DNA from: Cherax quadricarinatus
Lineage: Eukaryota; Arthropoda; Malacostraca; Decapoda; Parastacidae
NCBI RefSeq assembly: GCF_038502225.1
Contig: NC_091357.1
Coordinates: 4,585,225 to 4,649,224, forward strand
Reading direction: 5' to 3'
DNA length: 64,000 bases
Shown here: positions 21,512 through 34,154 of the stretch, piece after piece
Position numbering within the stretch: position 1 is the first letter of the stretch
Layout: each line of letters starts with the position of its first letter
Notes under the pieces: model-generated
Told to the model about the DNA's origin: nothing
The model's database searches: none
The model's input: only the letters and a program-made list of their open reading frames with translations
Made by a program: the position numbers and the translations under genes

Positions 21512-24500
21512 ATATTGTATTATGAGAACAGATTATCCAACTTACGAGGTGATATAAAAAAGACCTGGAAAACCCTATCAGAAATTCTGGGAACAAAAAA
21601 GATATCACGAAATAGCGAAATAAAATTAGCAAAATCAGATGAACCCCAACTCCCACCAACAGAAACAGCAAACAGACTCAATGATTTCTTCTCCACTATA
21701 GGACAAAACCTTGCCAATAAAATCCCAAGCTCAGATACCCCACCAAATGACTACCTCACCGGCAACTACCCGAACACACTGTTCCTAGCTCCGACTAACC
21801 CATACGAAGTCTCCCTTATTATCAACGCACTAAAAAACAAGGCAGGAGATTTAAATACCTTACCACCCTTTATATACAAAAAAGTGTCACAAGTGCTATC
21901 ACCAATCATTGCAACACTCTTTAACAAATCCATTGAATCCTCCACCTTCCCTACAGTACTCAAAATAGCAAGGGTCACCCCGATCCACAAAGGAGGAGAC
22001 CAAACAGAGTTGAATAACTATAGGCCAATATCCAACTTACACCCTCTCTCAAAAATCTTCGAAAAATTAATTCATAAACGAATCTACTCCTACCTTATCT
22101 CCCAAAACATACTCAACCCCTGCCAATTTGGATTCAGGCCTAATAAAAATACTAATGATGCTATTATACACATGCTAGAACATATATACTACACTGCAAT
22201 AGAGAAAAAAGAAGTCCCACTGGGGATCTTCATTGACTTACGTAAAGCTTTTGATACAGTTGACCATGACTTGCTCCACGTAAAATTGTCACACTATGGT
22301 ATAAGAGGGCACTCCCTCAACTACCTCAAGTCATACCTCAGCAACAGAAGCCAATATGTGTATGCAAATGGGGCAAACTCTTCTGCACAACCAATTACAG
22401 TTGGTGTCCCACAGGGAAGTGTCCTTGGCCCTCTTCTCTTTCTCCTATACATAAATGACCTACCAAATGCTTCACAATTACTCAAACCAACACTATTTGC
22501 AGATGACACTACATACGTCTTCTCCCACGAGCCCAGTCACGCTAGCCAATACTGTAAATACCGAATTACAGAAAATATCTACCTGGATGAGGACTAACAA
22601 ACTTACACTAAACATTGACAAAACCTACTTCATTCAGTTTGGTAACAGAGCTACAGATGTCCCTCTTAACATAATGATAAACGGATCACCTATCACAAAG
22701 CTAACAGAGGGAAAATTCTTAGGAATCCACCTTGATAATAGACTCAAATTTCATACACATATACAACAAATTTCTAAAAAAATTTCCAAGACTGTAGGCA
22801 TACTATCGAAGATACGGTACTATGCTCCACAGTCAGCCCTCCTGGCCCTCTATCACTCTCTTATTTACCCCTATCTCACCTATGGAATTTGTGCATGGGG
22901 CTCAACAATTAACCATCTCAGACCACTAATTACCCAACAAAAGGCTGCAGTTAGAATGATAACAAATTCTCACTACAGGCAGCACACTCCACCAATATTC
23001 AATACACTAAACCTACTCACCATACAAAACATCCATACTTAACCCTTTGACTGTCGAAGGGCCAAATCCTGAAGTTGCTTCTGGTGTCGCAAAATATTCG
23101 AAAAAAAAAAAATTATTTTTTCTTATGAAATGATAGAGATTCTTTTCCCGATTGTAAAGACACCAAAAAAACGAAATTTGGTGGAAAACTGACGGAATTA
23201 CGCTCTCGCGAAGTTAGCGACTTCGGCGATATTTAAAAATCGGCAATTTCGCCCACTTTGAGCCCTATTTTCGGCTAATTCCGTTATTCCAGTCAACCAA
23301 ACTCATAACTATTTCTTCAGAACTCGATTTTTTCTATCGATTGAGTACAAGAAACTGCCCATTTACCGATTTCAACTACCCAATAACATGGTCAGAAATT
23401 TGCAATTTGGCCAATTTCACGAAAATTAAAAAATACGACAATTTCAAAATAAGGTCCAGAATGAACAATGCAGACATTCCTGGCTCTAAAATAACATTTT
23501 CTTTGTTCATCAGTCATGTCTCCAGGTCCCTGTGATATTACTCTTGCTTTTTATTTTGAAATTTTATTCAAACAAAAAATAGAAGATTTACTGTTATGCA
23601 GACTACTGCAATACTGTAATAATTGTAAAAATTACATCAACCCATTCATGACTGCGTATTAGAATGGCTAGTTGGACATTTATTGGACAATGACATCATT
23701 TGTTCACTTTTGAACATCGGCAAAAATCAAACATTTCCTGTACTTTGTGCTCCATTTTCAGGTTCTTTTTATAGTAAAATTAATCAAAATCACCTCCATT
23801 TCTATAATATAGTTTCCATTCTATCAAATGAGACCAAGAAAACGAGAATACAACCACAAATACTATACGAAAATAGACCACAAAGTCGGCATTTTAATTA
23901 AAAAAAACGGTCGGAGTTTTTTTTTTCTCATTATGCACTGCGTGCTCCAGGATTTTTTTTATGTGGTGCACACTGACCACACAGACCCATTCTCTCGCAT
24001 GTGGGCCTACTAGCTTTCTCCTGCCTGATTTGAAGCCGCTAGAATTTATGAGTATATATACGTCAAACACGGTACCTCGCAAACGTATATATACGGCCGC
24101 GACAGTCAAAGGGTTAATACTGCACCTATTACATACATAGAACACTTAACTCTGATATTAACCCTCCCCTCAAGCATCTCCTTGCCAACCTCAACAGAAC
24201 ACATGACCATAACACAAGGCACAGATCACTCTTTGATGTTCCTCGTGTCCATCTCACACTATGCAAAAACTCAATGCACATAAAAGGCCCTAAAATCTGG
24301 AATTCATTACCTGTAAATATAAAAGAAACACTACCTGTTTATAAATTCAAGTCTCTTCTCAAAGATCACTTACTCACTCAAATCCAAATAAATACTGAAT
24401 AACTGAACCTTATAAATTGTATATCTTAAATGTTTCTCACAATTATATCACATAAATGTTAAACCTAAAACCCAATCTAACTTTACTATTTTTGAAATAC

Positions 24501-24773
24501 ACTACCTAACAGAATTCTCCATACGACTGAATGTACAACAATGCATGCAACCATATGACCTGTCTTTGTAATACTCACTTGTGCTTTATAATAATCTGTT
24601 TACATTAATGTTTTATCACTGATTTCATCATTGCTTAGTTAATCTTAAGTTAATTTTAAGCCAGCCCGTAATGCTATGCATAGTATAAGTGGCTTTGGCA
24701 TGCTGCTCTTATCTGTATTTTTTTGTACCTCTGTATGTGTGCTCAAATTGTAAATAAATAAATAAATAAATAA
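21512..24773 (+). pseudogene. L2/CR1-superclade LINE, + strand, split by a TTAA MITE
   Basis: The same family as 5483-8262, in the opposite orientation. The 21515-22597 frame carries the full reverse transcriptase core: VTPIHKGGDQTELNNYRPIS, FIDLRKAFDTVDHDLLHVKL (motif A), GVPQGSVLGPLLFLLYINDL (motif B) and LFADDTTYVFS (motif C). A frameshift near 22530 moves the thumb to the 22455-23042 frame (NKLTLNIDKTYFIQFG...YPYLTYGICAWGS). The coding end and 3'UTR resume at 24118 after the MITE (SLFDVPRVHLTLCKN, KGPKIWNSLPVNI). It ends in AAAT repeats at about 24749-24773. The 5' end is cut after the endonuclease. Confidence 0.88.
23043..24113. mobile_element. 1.07-kb TTAA MITE (copy 2)
   Basis: Flanked by TTAA at 23039-23042 and 24114-24117, with ends CCCTTTGACTGTCG and CGACAGTCAAAGGG. 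Collinear with 15488-16534, including the internal block CTGCCCATTTACCGATTTCA and the subterminal CGTATATATACG palindrome. It interrupts the L2-like LINE, whose sequence rejoins as CATAC-TTAA-TACTGC when one TTAA is removed. Confidence 0.93.
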
Positions 24774-24836
24774 AGGATACAGTTATCTCATTTGGAACTT
24801 TACAGTAATATTAATGACATATTATGCTTTCAACAG

Positions 24837-24960
24837 GTAAGAGGAGGTCATGTGTTATTAACAAGTGGTCATCGTAACAAATATGTGATAACGGATGTTT
24901 GCTCGTGCTCTTCCCTCATTAATGGATATTTATTACCAGCAGCAGCTTTCGCAAATACTA
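24837..24960 (+). CDS. FAM210A-like gene, candidate exon 2
   Basis: A 124-bp open exon lies between the acceptor TGCTTTCAACAG and the donor GTAAGT. It enters in phase 0 and leaves in phase 1, matching exons 1 and 3 exactly. The peptide begins VRGGHVLLTSGHRNKY and ends GYLLPAAAFAN. It has no known domain and would lie in the poorly conserved region between the presequence and DUF1279. Support comes from strong splice sites, phase agreement and location outside any recognised repeat. The polypyrimidine tract is weak. The flanking introns are 6162 bp and 22033 bp. Confidence 0.55.
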
Positions 24961-26531
24961 GTAAGTGTATTTGCTTTACTGATATTATCATGTAACATTC
25001 TGCTTAACTACAAAATTTATTTGTCACAGGGTATTCCAGGAGAGATTAGTCGAATTTCCTGATTGGCATTGTTTTGTGAATTTTATATACAGTAATATGT
25101 TGCATAGTATGGTTAATGTGGTGTCAAACAAATATCGTACTATACAGTACCGTACTGATCAAGGTATGTATTTTAATGTAATGCGTTCCAACAATACAAT
25201 TAAATTCGTCATTAAATCGTAGGTAGTAGGTTGGTAGACAGCAGCCACCCAGGGAAGTACTACCATCCTGCCAGATGACTGTGAAACAGAAACCTGTAAC
25301 TGTTTTACATGATGGTAGGATTGCTGGTGTCTTTTTCTATCTCATAAATATGCTAGATAACAGGGATATCTTGCTACTCCTACTTACACTTTGGTCACAC
25401 TTCAGACACGCACATGTGTATATATATATACATACATCTAGGTTTTTCTCCTTTTTCTAAATAGCTCTTGTTCTTCTTTATTTCTTCTATTGTCCATGGG
25501 GAAGTGGAAAAGAATCTTTCGTCCGTAAGCCATGCGTGTCGTATGAGGCGACTAAAATGCCGGGAGCAATGGGCTAGTAACCCCTTCTCCTGTAAACATT
25601 TACTAAAAAAGAGAAGAAGAAAAACTTTATAAAACTGGGATGCTTGAATGTGCGTGGATGTAGTGCAGATGACAAGAAACAGATGATTGCTGATGTTATG
25701 AATGAAAAGAAGTTGGATGTCCTGGCCCTAAGCGAAACAAAGCTGAAGGGGGTAGGGGAGTTTCGGTGGGAAAAAATAAATGGGATTAAATCTGGAGTAT
25801 CTGAGAGAGTTAGAGCTAAGGAAGGGGTAGCAATAATGTTGAAGGATCAGTTATGGAAGGAGAAAAGAGAATATGAATGTGTAAATTCAAGGATTATGTG
25901 GATTAAAGTAAAGGTTGGATGCGAAAAATGGGTCATAATAAGCATATATGCACCTGGAGAAGAGAGGAATGTAGAGGAGAGAGAGAGATTTTGGGAGATG
26001 TTAAGTGAATGTATAGGAACCTTTGAACCAAGTGAGAGAGTAATTGTGGTAGGGGATTTGAATGCTAAAGTAGGAGAAACTTTTAGAGAGGGTGTGGTAG
26101 GTAAGTTTGGGGTGCAAGGTGTAAATGATGATGGGAGCCCTTTGACTGAACTTTGTATAGAAAGGGGTTTAGTTATAGGTAATACATATTTTAAGAAAAA
26201 GAGGATAAATAAGTATACAAGATGTGATGTAGGGCAAAATGACAGTAATTTGTTGGATTATGTTTTGGTAGGTAAGACTGTTGAGTAGACTTCAGGATGT
26301 ATATGTTTATAGGGGGGCCACAGATATATCAGATCACTTTTTAGTTGTAGCTACACTGAGAGTAAAAGGTAGATGGGATACAAGGAGAACAGAAGCATCA
26401 GTGAAGAGAGAGGTGAAGGTTTGTAAACTAAAAGAGGAGGCAGTTAGGGTAAGATATAAAGAGCTATTGGAGGATAGATGGGCTAATGAGAGCATAGGCA
26501 ATGGGGTCGAAGAGGTATGGGGTAGGTTTAA

Positions 26532-26741
26532 CCCATAAACGGTCCAAACGTATATATACGTTTTTTTCAACATTTGATAGTATGTAAAAAAAGTAGCTCT
26601 TTTTTTACATTTGAAAACGTGTAAAAAAAACTTTTATCTACTTTTTTTTTTATATATATTTGAAAATATGTAAAAAAAAACGTAGATCTACTTTTGGAGC
26701 ACTATGCATGTGAACATAGATCTGCTTGGACCGTTTACGGG
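26532..26741. mobile_element. 210-bp TTAA MITE inside RTE-A
   Basis: Flanked by TTAA at 26528-26531 and 26742-26745, with ends CCCATAAACGGTCCAA and TTGGACCGTTTACGGG. A subterminal CGTATATATACG palindrome is present. The full-length RTE at 60028-63613 shows the empty site (GGTAGGTTTAAAAATGTAG near 61330-61345), so this is a clean TTAA-specific insertion. Same family as the pair at 44457-46520. Confidence 0.95.
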
Positions 26742-27467
26742 TTAAAAATGTAGTGTTAGTGTGTTCAGCAGAAGTTTGTGGTTACAGGAAAGTGGGTGCA
26801 GGAGGGAAGAGGAGCAATTGGTGGAATGATGATGTAAAGAGAGTAGTAAGGGGGAAAAAGTTAGCATATGAGAAGTTTTTACAAAGTAAAAGTGATGCAA
26901 GGAGGGAAGAATATATGGAGAAAAAGAGAGAGGTTAAGAGAGTGGTGAAGCAATGTAAAAAGAGAGCAAATGAGAGAGTGGGTGAGATATCAACAAATTT
27001 TGTTGAAAATAAGAAAAAGTTTTGGAGTGAGATTAACAAGTTAAGGAAGCCTAGAGAACAAATGGATTTGTCAGTTAAAAATAGGAGAGGAGAGTTATTA
27101 AATGGAGAGTTAGAGGTATTGGGAAGATGGAGGGAATATTTTGAGGAATTGTTAAATGCTGATGAAGATAGGGAAGCTGTGGTTTTGTGTATAGGGCAAG
27201 GAGGAATAACATCTTGTAGGAGTGAGGAAGAGCCAGTTGTGAGTGTGGGGGAAGTTCGTGAGGCAGTAGGTAAAATGAAAGGGGGTAAGGCAGCTGAGAT
27301 TGATGGGATAAAGATAGAAATGTTAAAAGCAGGTGGGGATATAGTTTTGGAGTGGTTGGTGCAATAATTTAATAAATGTATGGAAGAGAGCATGCATAGT
27401 TCCTTTGTATAAAGGCAAAGGGGACAAAAGAGAGTGCAAAAATTATAGGGGGATAAGTCTGTTGAGT

Positions 27468-27928
27468 TATAGGTAGGTTGGTAGACAGCAACAGCCCAGG
27501 GAGGTACTACCGTCCTGCCAAGTGAGTGTAAAACGAAAGCCTGTAATTGTTATACATGATGGTAGGATTGCTGGTGTCCTTTTTTCTGTCTCTTAAACAT
27601 GCAAGATTTCAGGTACATCTTGCTACTTTTACTTACACTTAGGTCACACTACACATACATGTACAAGGATATATGTACATACCCCTATGGGTTTTCTTCT
27701 ATTTTCGTTCTAGTTCTTGTTTATTTCCTCTTATCTCCATGAGGAAGTGGAACAGAATTCTTCCTCCGTAAGCCATGCGTGTCGTAAGAGGCGACTAAAA
27801 TGCCGGGAGCAAGGGGCTAGTAACCCCTTCTCCTATATACATTGCTAAATTTGAAAGGAGAAACTTTAGTTTTTTCTTTTGGGCCACCCCACCTCGGTGG
27901 GATACGCCTGGTACGTTGAAAGAAGAAA
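27468..27928 (+). mobile_element. RTE-derived short element (5'UTR joined to 3' tail)
   Basis: A 461-bp element with a 10-bp target duplication TCTGTTGAGT (27458-27467 and 27929-27938). Its first 390 bp or so are collinear with the RTE 5'UTR at 60028-60430, through CCGTAAGCCATGCGTGTCGT to the AAACTTT block. It then jumps to the RTE tail module GGGCCACCCCACCTCGGTGG. No coding sequence lies between. It is therefore an internally deleted RTE, comparable in logic to Bov-A derived from BovB. Mobilisation by RTE proteins is inferred. Confidence 0.9.
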
Positions 27929-29739
27929 TCTGTTGAGTATACCTGGTAAAGTGTATAGTAGAGTTAGTATTGAAAGAATTAACAGTAAGATGGAGAATAG
28001 GATAGCAGATGAACAAAGAGGCTTTAGGAAAGGTAGGGGGTGTGTGGACCAGGTGTTTACAGTGAAACATACAAGTGAACAGTATTTAAATAAGGCTAAA
28101 GAGGTTTTTGTGGCATTTATGGATTTGGAAAAGGCATATGACACGGTGGATAGGGGGGCAATGTGGCAGATGCTGCAGGTGTATGGTATAGGAGGTAGGT
28201 TACTGAAAGCAGTGAAGAGTTTTTACGAGGATAGTGAGGCTCAAGTTAGAGTATGTAGGAAAGAGGGAGATTATTTCCCAGTAAAAGTAGACCTTAGACA
28301 AGGATGTGTGATGTCACCGTGGTTGTTTAATATATTTATAGATGGGGTTGTAAGAGAAGTAAATGCGAGGGTCTTGGCAAGAGGCGTGGAGTTAAAAGAT
28401 AAAGAATCACACATAAAGTGGGAGTTGTCACAGTTACTCTTTGCTGATGACACTGTGCTCTTGGGAGATTCTGAAGAGAAGTTGCAGAGGTTGGTGGATG
28501 AATTTGGTAGGGTATGCAAAAGAACAAAATTAAAAGTGAATACAGGAAAGAGTAAGGTTATGAGGATAACAAAAAGATTAGGTGATGAAAGATTGGAGGG
28601 AGAGAGTATGGAGGAGGTGAATGTATTCAGATATTTGGGAGTGGATGTGTCAGCGGATGGGTCTATGAAAGATGAGATGAATCATAGAATTGATGAGGGG
28701 AAAAGGGTGGGTGGTGCACTTAGGAGTCTGTGGAGACAAAGAACTTTGTCCTTGGAGGCAAAGAGGGGAATGTATGAGAGTATAGTTTTACCAACGCTCA
28801 TATATGGGTGTGAAGCATGGGTGATGAATGTTGCAGCAAGGAGAAGGGTAGAAGCAGTGGAGATGTCATGTCCAAGGGCAATGTGTGGTGTGAATATTAT
28901 GCAGAGAATTCGTAGTTTGGAAGTTAGGAGGAGGTGCGGGATTACCATAACTGTTGTCCAGAGGGCTGAGGAAGGGCTGTTGAGGTGGTTCAGACATGTA
29001 GAGAGAATGGAGCGAAACAGAATGACTTCAAGAGTGTATCAGTCTGTAGTGGAAGGAAGGCGGGGTAGGGGGCGGCCTAGGAAAGGTTGGAGGGAGGGGG
29101 TAAAGGAGGTTTTGTGTGCGAGGGGCTTGGACTTCCAGCAGGCATGCGTGAGAGTGTTTGATAGGAGTGAATGGAGGCAAATGGTTTTTAATACTTGACG
29201 TGCTGTTGGAGTGTGAGCAAAGTAACATTTATGAAGGGGTTCAGGGAAACCGGCAGGCCAGACTCGAGTCCTGGAGATGGGAAGTACAGTGCCTGCACTC
29301 TGAAGGAGGGGTGTTAATGTTGCAGTTTAAAAACTGTAGTGTAAAACACCCTTCTGGCAAGACAGTGATGGAGTGAATGATGGTGAAAGTTTTTCTTTTT
29401 CGGGCCACCCTGCCTTGGTGGGAATCGGCCAGTGTGTTAATAAAAAAAAAAATTGCAAAAATATTTAGCCGTTGGCTTCGTACAAATCAATGCATACGAA
29501 GCTCTTGCACACACATTTGCAAATAAAGAAATTACAAAAGATAAAAATGAAAACTAGTACTAAAATGTTTTACACCAGTTGAAAATAAACAATGTACCTA
29601 CATATGGTAAAGAAACTGATAATTTTTATTTTGAAAAATAATTGAACAACGTAGTTGTCACTTTTTTTTTCTTCTTATCAGTATACCTATCTTTACAATA
29701 TTGAATATCATTTTATAACACCTGCCTAACTCTAATGCC

Positions 29740-31060
29740 TCATTCAGTGTTTGGATCCGCATTCATCATAAAGTCACAAGCATCATCTACTCTCACAATT
29801 AACGTTGATAGTGCATCCAGTGTGAATTCTTTCATGGGCGCAGCATTTTCTTCTTGATTTTCCTGTTTCTTCATCTAAACTTTGTTGATCCATTTCCACA
29901 AGTGTTGTATCATCGAGGTCATCAGAATGCAAGTCAATGCATTGATGCACATTTTCACAATCCAGAGCTTCTAATCTGAGATGATCTTTCCCAAGCTGCA
30001 CAATGTTATTGCATTTTCATTAAGGGATTCAAAACCAGCAAAATCATTGGAACACTGCAGTAAAAGAAATTGCCAAACAACTCTAATGTTACTTGCACTT
30101 ACTTCAAGCCATGATTCACTTATGTTTTCATTTGCATTTTGGGTGTTGTTATCTTTCCAAAATTCATTTAAGCTTATGGCATTTTCTCCCATTTTTACTT
30201 TTGTGGCTTGCACAAAGGTAAATCTTAAATATTAGGCCTTACTGTAGCAATGACACCCTGATCCATTGGCTGCTGTAATGATGATGTGTTCTGTGGCAGG
30301 AAAATTATATTGACATTTTTCATTCAAGTCAAGAAGAGAAGTGGAATGACCTGGTGCTTTGTCCAATAACAAAATTTTAAGATCCATGTCATTATCTTTG
30401 CAAAAACATTCAACTGCAGGGCAAAAATAATATGCAAACCAATCTTTAAACAATTGTCTTGTTACCCTAGACTTTCTTATTTGACATCCTTATAACGGGA
30501 AGAGCATTTTTTGAATAGAATTTAAGAGCTCTTGGATTTTCCACTCTGTATACCAGCATAGGCTTCAATTAGTCATCAAATGCATTCCCACCTAATAAAA
30601 GCATTAAATGGTTTTTTGGTGAATTTATATCCTAGTTGTGAATACATTCTTTTCCCACCAAATAAGTACATGACAGCATCTTTCAAAACAAACTTGTTTC
30701 ATCTGCGTAAAGAATTTACTCATCTTTGTAACCATTTTCTTCAATAAATTTTTTTAGATCATTAGGAAATCTTGCAGTTACCTCGTTGTCTGCACTGGCA
30801 CTTTGACCAGTAATTCGAACATTATGGAGTTCCCATACACTTTTTAAAGCTGAAACACCAGCCACGACTTGCTAAAAAACTTTCCCCCTTCATTGCCATT
30901 TTCTTTTATTTAACAGTGAATAGAAACTTGTTGCTTTAGCTTGAATCGTCATCGGACTTAATGGAATTCTTTGCTGGCTACAGTTTTCAGTCTATAATAT
31001 TAAAGGATGTTCCACATTATCCATTTCAGAACTACATTTTTTAACAATCACTTTTTATAC
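29740..31060 (-). pseudogene. Degraded jerky/Tigger-family transposase
   Basis: Minus-strand remnant of a DDE_1 transposase. Fragments in order from the 5' side are a DETSLF-like block near 30690-30710, MFKDWFAYYF, and MDLKILLLDKAPGHSTSL near 30330-30390, which holds the second catalytic Asp. Then come SLNEFWKDNN near 30150-30180 and an acidic C-terminal part with DDLDDTTLVEMD. Frames are broken at several places. Lineage is jerky-like and clearly different from the two young Tigger copies. No terminal repeats are recognised. Confidence 0.7.
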
Positions 31061-31105
31061 ATAAGTTGCTGTAACCATTCCATGTCTTCTTAACTTGTCT
31101 ATATA

Positions 31106-33728
31106 TTTTTTTTTTTTTTTTTTTTTATCATCACACTGGCCGATTCCCACCAAGGCAGGGTGGCCCGAAAAAGAAAAACTTTCACCGTCATTCACTCCAT
31201 CACTGTCTTGCCAGAAGGATGCTTTACACTACAGTTTTTAAACTGCAACATTAACACCCCTCCTTCAGAGTGCAGGCACTGTACTTCCCATCTCCAGGAC
31301 TCAAGTCCGGCCTGCCGGTTTCCCTGAACCCCTTCATAAATGTTACTTTGCTCACACTCCAACAGCACGTCAAGTATTAAAAACCATTTGTCTCCATTCA
31401 CTCCTATCAAATACGCTCACGCATGCCTGCTGGAAGTCCAAGCCCCTCGCACACAAAACCTCCTTTACCCCCTCTCTCCAACCTTTCCTAGGCCGACCCC
31501 TACCCCGCCTTCCTTCCACTACAGACTGATACACTCTTGAAGTCATTCTGTTTCGCTCCATTCTCTTTACATGTCCGAACCACCTCAACAACCCTTCCTC
31601 AGCCCTCTGGACAACAGTTTTGGTAATCCCGCACCTCCTCCTAACTTCCAAACTACGAATTCTCTGCATTATATTCACACCACACATTGCCCTCAGACAT
31701 GACATCTCCACTGCCTCCAGCCTTCTCCTCGCTGCAACATTCATCACCCATGCTTCACACCCATATAAGAGCGTTGGTAAAACTATACTCTCATACATTC
31801 CCCTCTTTGCCTCCAAGGACAAAGTTCTTTGTTTCCACAGACTCCTAAGTGCACCACTCACTCTTTTCCCCTCATCAATTCTATGATTCACTTCATCTTT
31901 CATAGACCCATCCTCTGACACGTCCACTCCCAAATATCTGAATACATTCACCTCCTCTATACTCTCTCCCTCCAATCTGATATTCAATCTTTCATCACCT
32001 AATCTTTTTGTTATCCTCATAACCTTACTCTTTCCTGTATTCACCTTTAATTTTCTTCTTTTGCACACCCTACCAAATTCATCCACCAATCTCTGCAACT
32101 TCTCTTCAGAATCTCCCAAGAGCACAGTGTCATCAGCAAAGAGCAGCTGTGACAACTCTCACTTTGTGTGTGATTCTTTATCTTTTAACTCCACACCTCT
32201 TGCCAAGACCCTCACATTTACTTCTCTTACAACCCCATCTATAAATATATTAAACAACCACGGTGACATCACACATCCTTGTCTAAGGCCTACTTTTACT
32301 GGGAAAAAATTTCCCTCTTTCCTACATACTCTAACTTGAGCCTCACTATCCTCGTAAAAACTCTCCACTGCTTTCAGTAACCTACCTCCTACACCATACA
32401 CTTGCAACATCTGCCACATTGCCCCCCTATCCACCCTGTCATACGCCTTTTCCAAATCCATAAATGCCACAAAGACCTCTTTAGCCTTATCTAAATACTG
32501 TTCACTTGTATGTTTCACTGTAAACACCTGGTCCACACACCCCCTACCTTTCCTAAAGCCTCCTTGTTCTTCTGCTATCCTATTCTCCGTCTTACTTTTA
32601 ATTCTTTCAATAATAACTCTACCTTACACTTTACCAGGTATACTCAGCAGACTTATCCCCCTATAATTTTTGCACTCTCTTTTATCCCCTTTGCCTTTAT
32701 ACAAAGGAACTATGCATGCTCTCTGCCAATCCCTAGGTATCTTACCCTCTTCCATACATTTATTAAATAATTGCACCAACCACTCCAAAACTATATCCCC
32801 ACCTGCTTTTAACATTTCTATCTTTATCCCATCAATCCCGGCTGCCTTACCCCCTTTCATTCTACCTACTGCCTCACGAACTTCCCCCACACTCACAACT
32901 GGCTCTTCCTCACTCCTACAAGATGTTATTCCTCCCTGTCCTATACACGAAATCACAGCTTCCCTATCTTCATCAACATTTAACAATTCCTCAAAATATT
33001 CCCTCCATCTTCCCAATACCTCTAACTCTCCATTTAATAACTCTCCTCTCCTATTTTTAACTGACAAATCCATTTGTTCTCTAGGCTTTCTTAACTTGTT
33101 AATCTCACTCCAAAACTTTTTCTTATTTTCAACAAAATTTGTTGATAACATCTCACCCACTCTCTCATTTGCTCTCTTTTTACATTGCTTCACCACTCTC
33201 TTAACCTCTCTTATTCTCCATATACTCTTCCCTCCTTGCATCACTTCTACTTTGTAAAAACTTCTCATATGCTAACTTTTTCTCCCTTACTACTCTCTTT
33301 ACATCATCATTCCACCAATCGCTTTTCTTCCCTCCCGCATCCACTTTCCTGTAACCACAAACTTCTGCTGAACACTCTAACACTACATTTTTAAACCTAC
33401 CCCATACCTCTTCGACCCCATTGCTTATGCTCTCATTAGCCCATCTATCCTCCAATAGCTGTTTATATCTTACCCTAACTGCCTCCTCTTTTAGTTTATA
33501 AACCTTCACCTCTCTCTTCCCTGATACTTCTATTCTCCTTGTATCCCATCTACCTTTTACTCTCAGTGTAGCTACAACTAGAAAGTGATCTGATATATCT
33601 GTGGCCCCTCTATAAACATGTACATCCTGAAGTCTACTCAACAGTCTTTTATCTACCAACACATAATCCAACAAACTACTGTCATTTCGCCCTACATCAT
33701 ATCTTGTATACTTATTTATCCTCTTTTT
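31106..33728 (-). pseudogene. RTE-A LINE, minus strand, truncated in the endonuclease
   Basis: Begins at the poly-T run 31106-31126, followed by the tail module and 3'UTR. RT and C-terminal frames are 31370-32155 (FADDTVLLGD to FNT) and 32159-32536 (FMDLEKAYDRVD). The linker frames are 32624-33268 and 33201-33674. The endonuclease survives only from NKYTRYDVGRND through DYVLVDKR and DISDHFLVVA. Frame breaks occur near 32157, 32580 and 33210-33260. It has no short element at its TCTGTTGAGT-type site (about 32645) and so gives an uninterrupted comparison. The GTGTTAGAGTGTTCAGC stretch near 33370-33390 (reversed) is in frame here. Confidence 0.9.
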
Positions 33729-33917
33729 CGTATGTATTCCTTATGTATTCCTTATGTATGCATGTAATGATGCGTTGTTCATTTTCTTGTCACGTGCTAT
33801 TTTAGCAAGAGATGCACCATCTTCATGTTTTTTATCATTTCTAGTTTTTCATCTAATGTTAACCATTAATGTTAATTAGAGCGCTCAGCGTCATTTCATT
33901 TCCTCTCTCTACTCTTT

Positions 33918-34085
33918 TTTTTCAACGAACTAGCTGTATATCACCGAGGAAGGGTGGCCTAAAAAAAAGTTTTTTTCTTAAATTTAGTAATGTATACAGA
34001 ATGGATTACTAGCCCCTTGCTCTCGGCAATTTAGCCACCTCTTAAAACACATGGCTTATGGAGGAAAGATTCTCATCCCATTTCA
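33918..34085 (-). mobile_element. RTE-derived short element, 3' fragment
   Basis: Minus-strand partial copy with the tail module (TATCACCGAGGAAGGGTGGC), the GGATTACTAGCCCCTTGCTC block and ATGGCTTATGGAGGAA. The 5' part is missing. It lies head-to-head with the next copy. Confidence 0.8.
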
Positions 34086-34154
34086 TATTTGTGTATATGT
34101 AAAAGGGTACCAGTACTTAATATGATAAAGAAAAAATTGTGTGTACATATGTGC

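Larger units (their letters stand above)
25221..29452 (+). pseudogene. RTE-A LINE, near full length, carrying two insertions
   Basis: A nearly complete RTE copy. The 5'UTR (25221-25640) begins GTAGGTAGTAGGTTGG. The endonuclease follows (25644-26288 then 26281-26538) with LALSETKLKG, YAPGEERNVEER, GDLNAKVG and DISDHFLVVATLRVKG. The linker and RT (26755-27366, then 27925-29198) include GGKAAEIDGIKIEML, FMDLEKAYDTVD (motif A), LRQGCVMSPWLFN and LFADDTVLLGD. The C-terminus ends FNT at 29198. The 3'UTR runs to the A-run at about 29452. It is inactivated by a frameshift near 26275, a TTAA MITE (26532-26741), a deletion near 27385 and the short element at 27468-27928. Confidence 0.92.
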
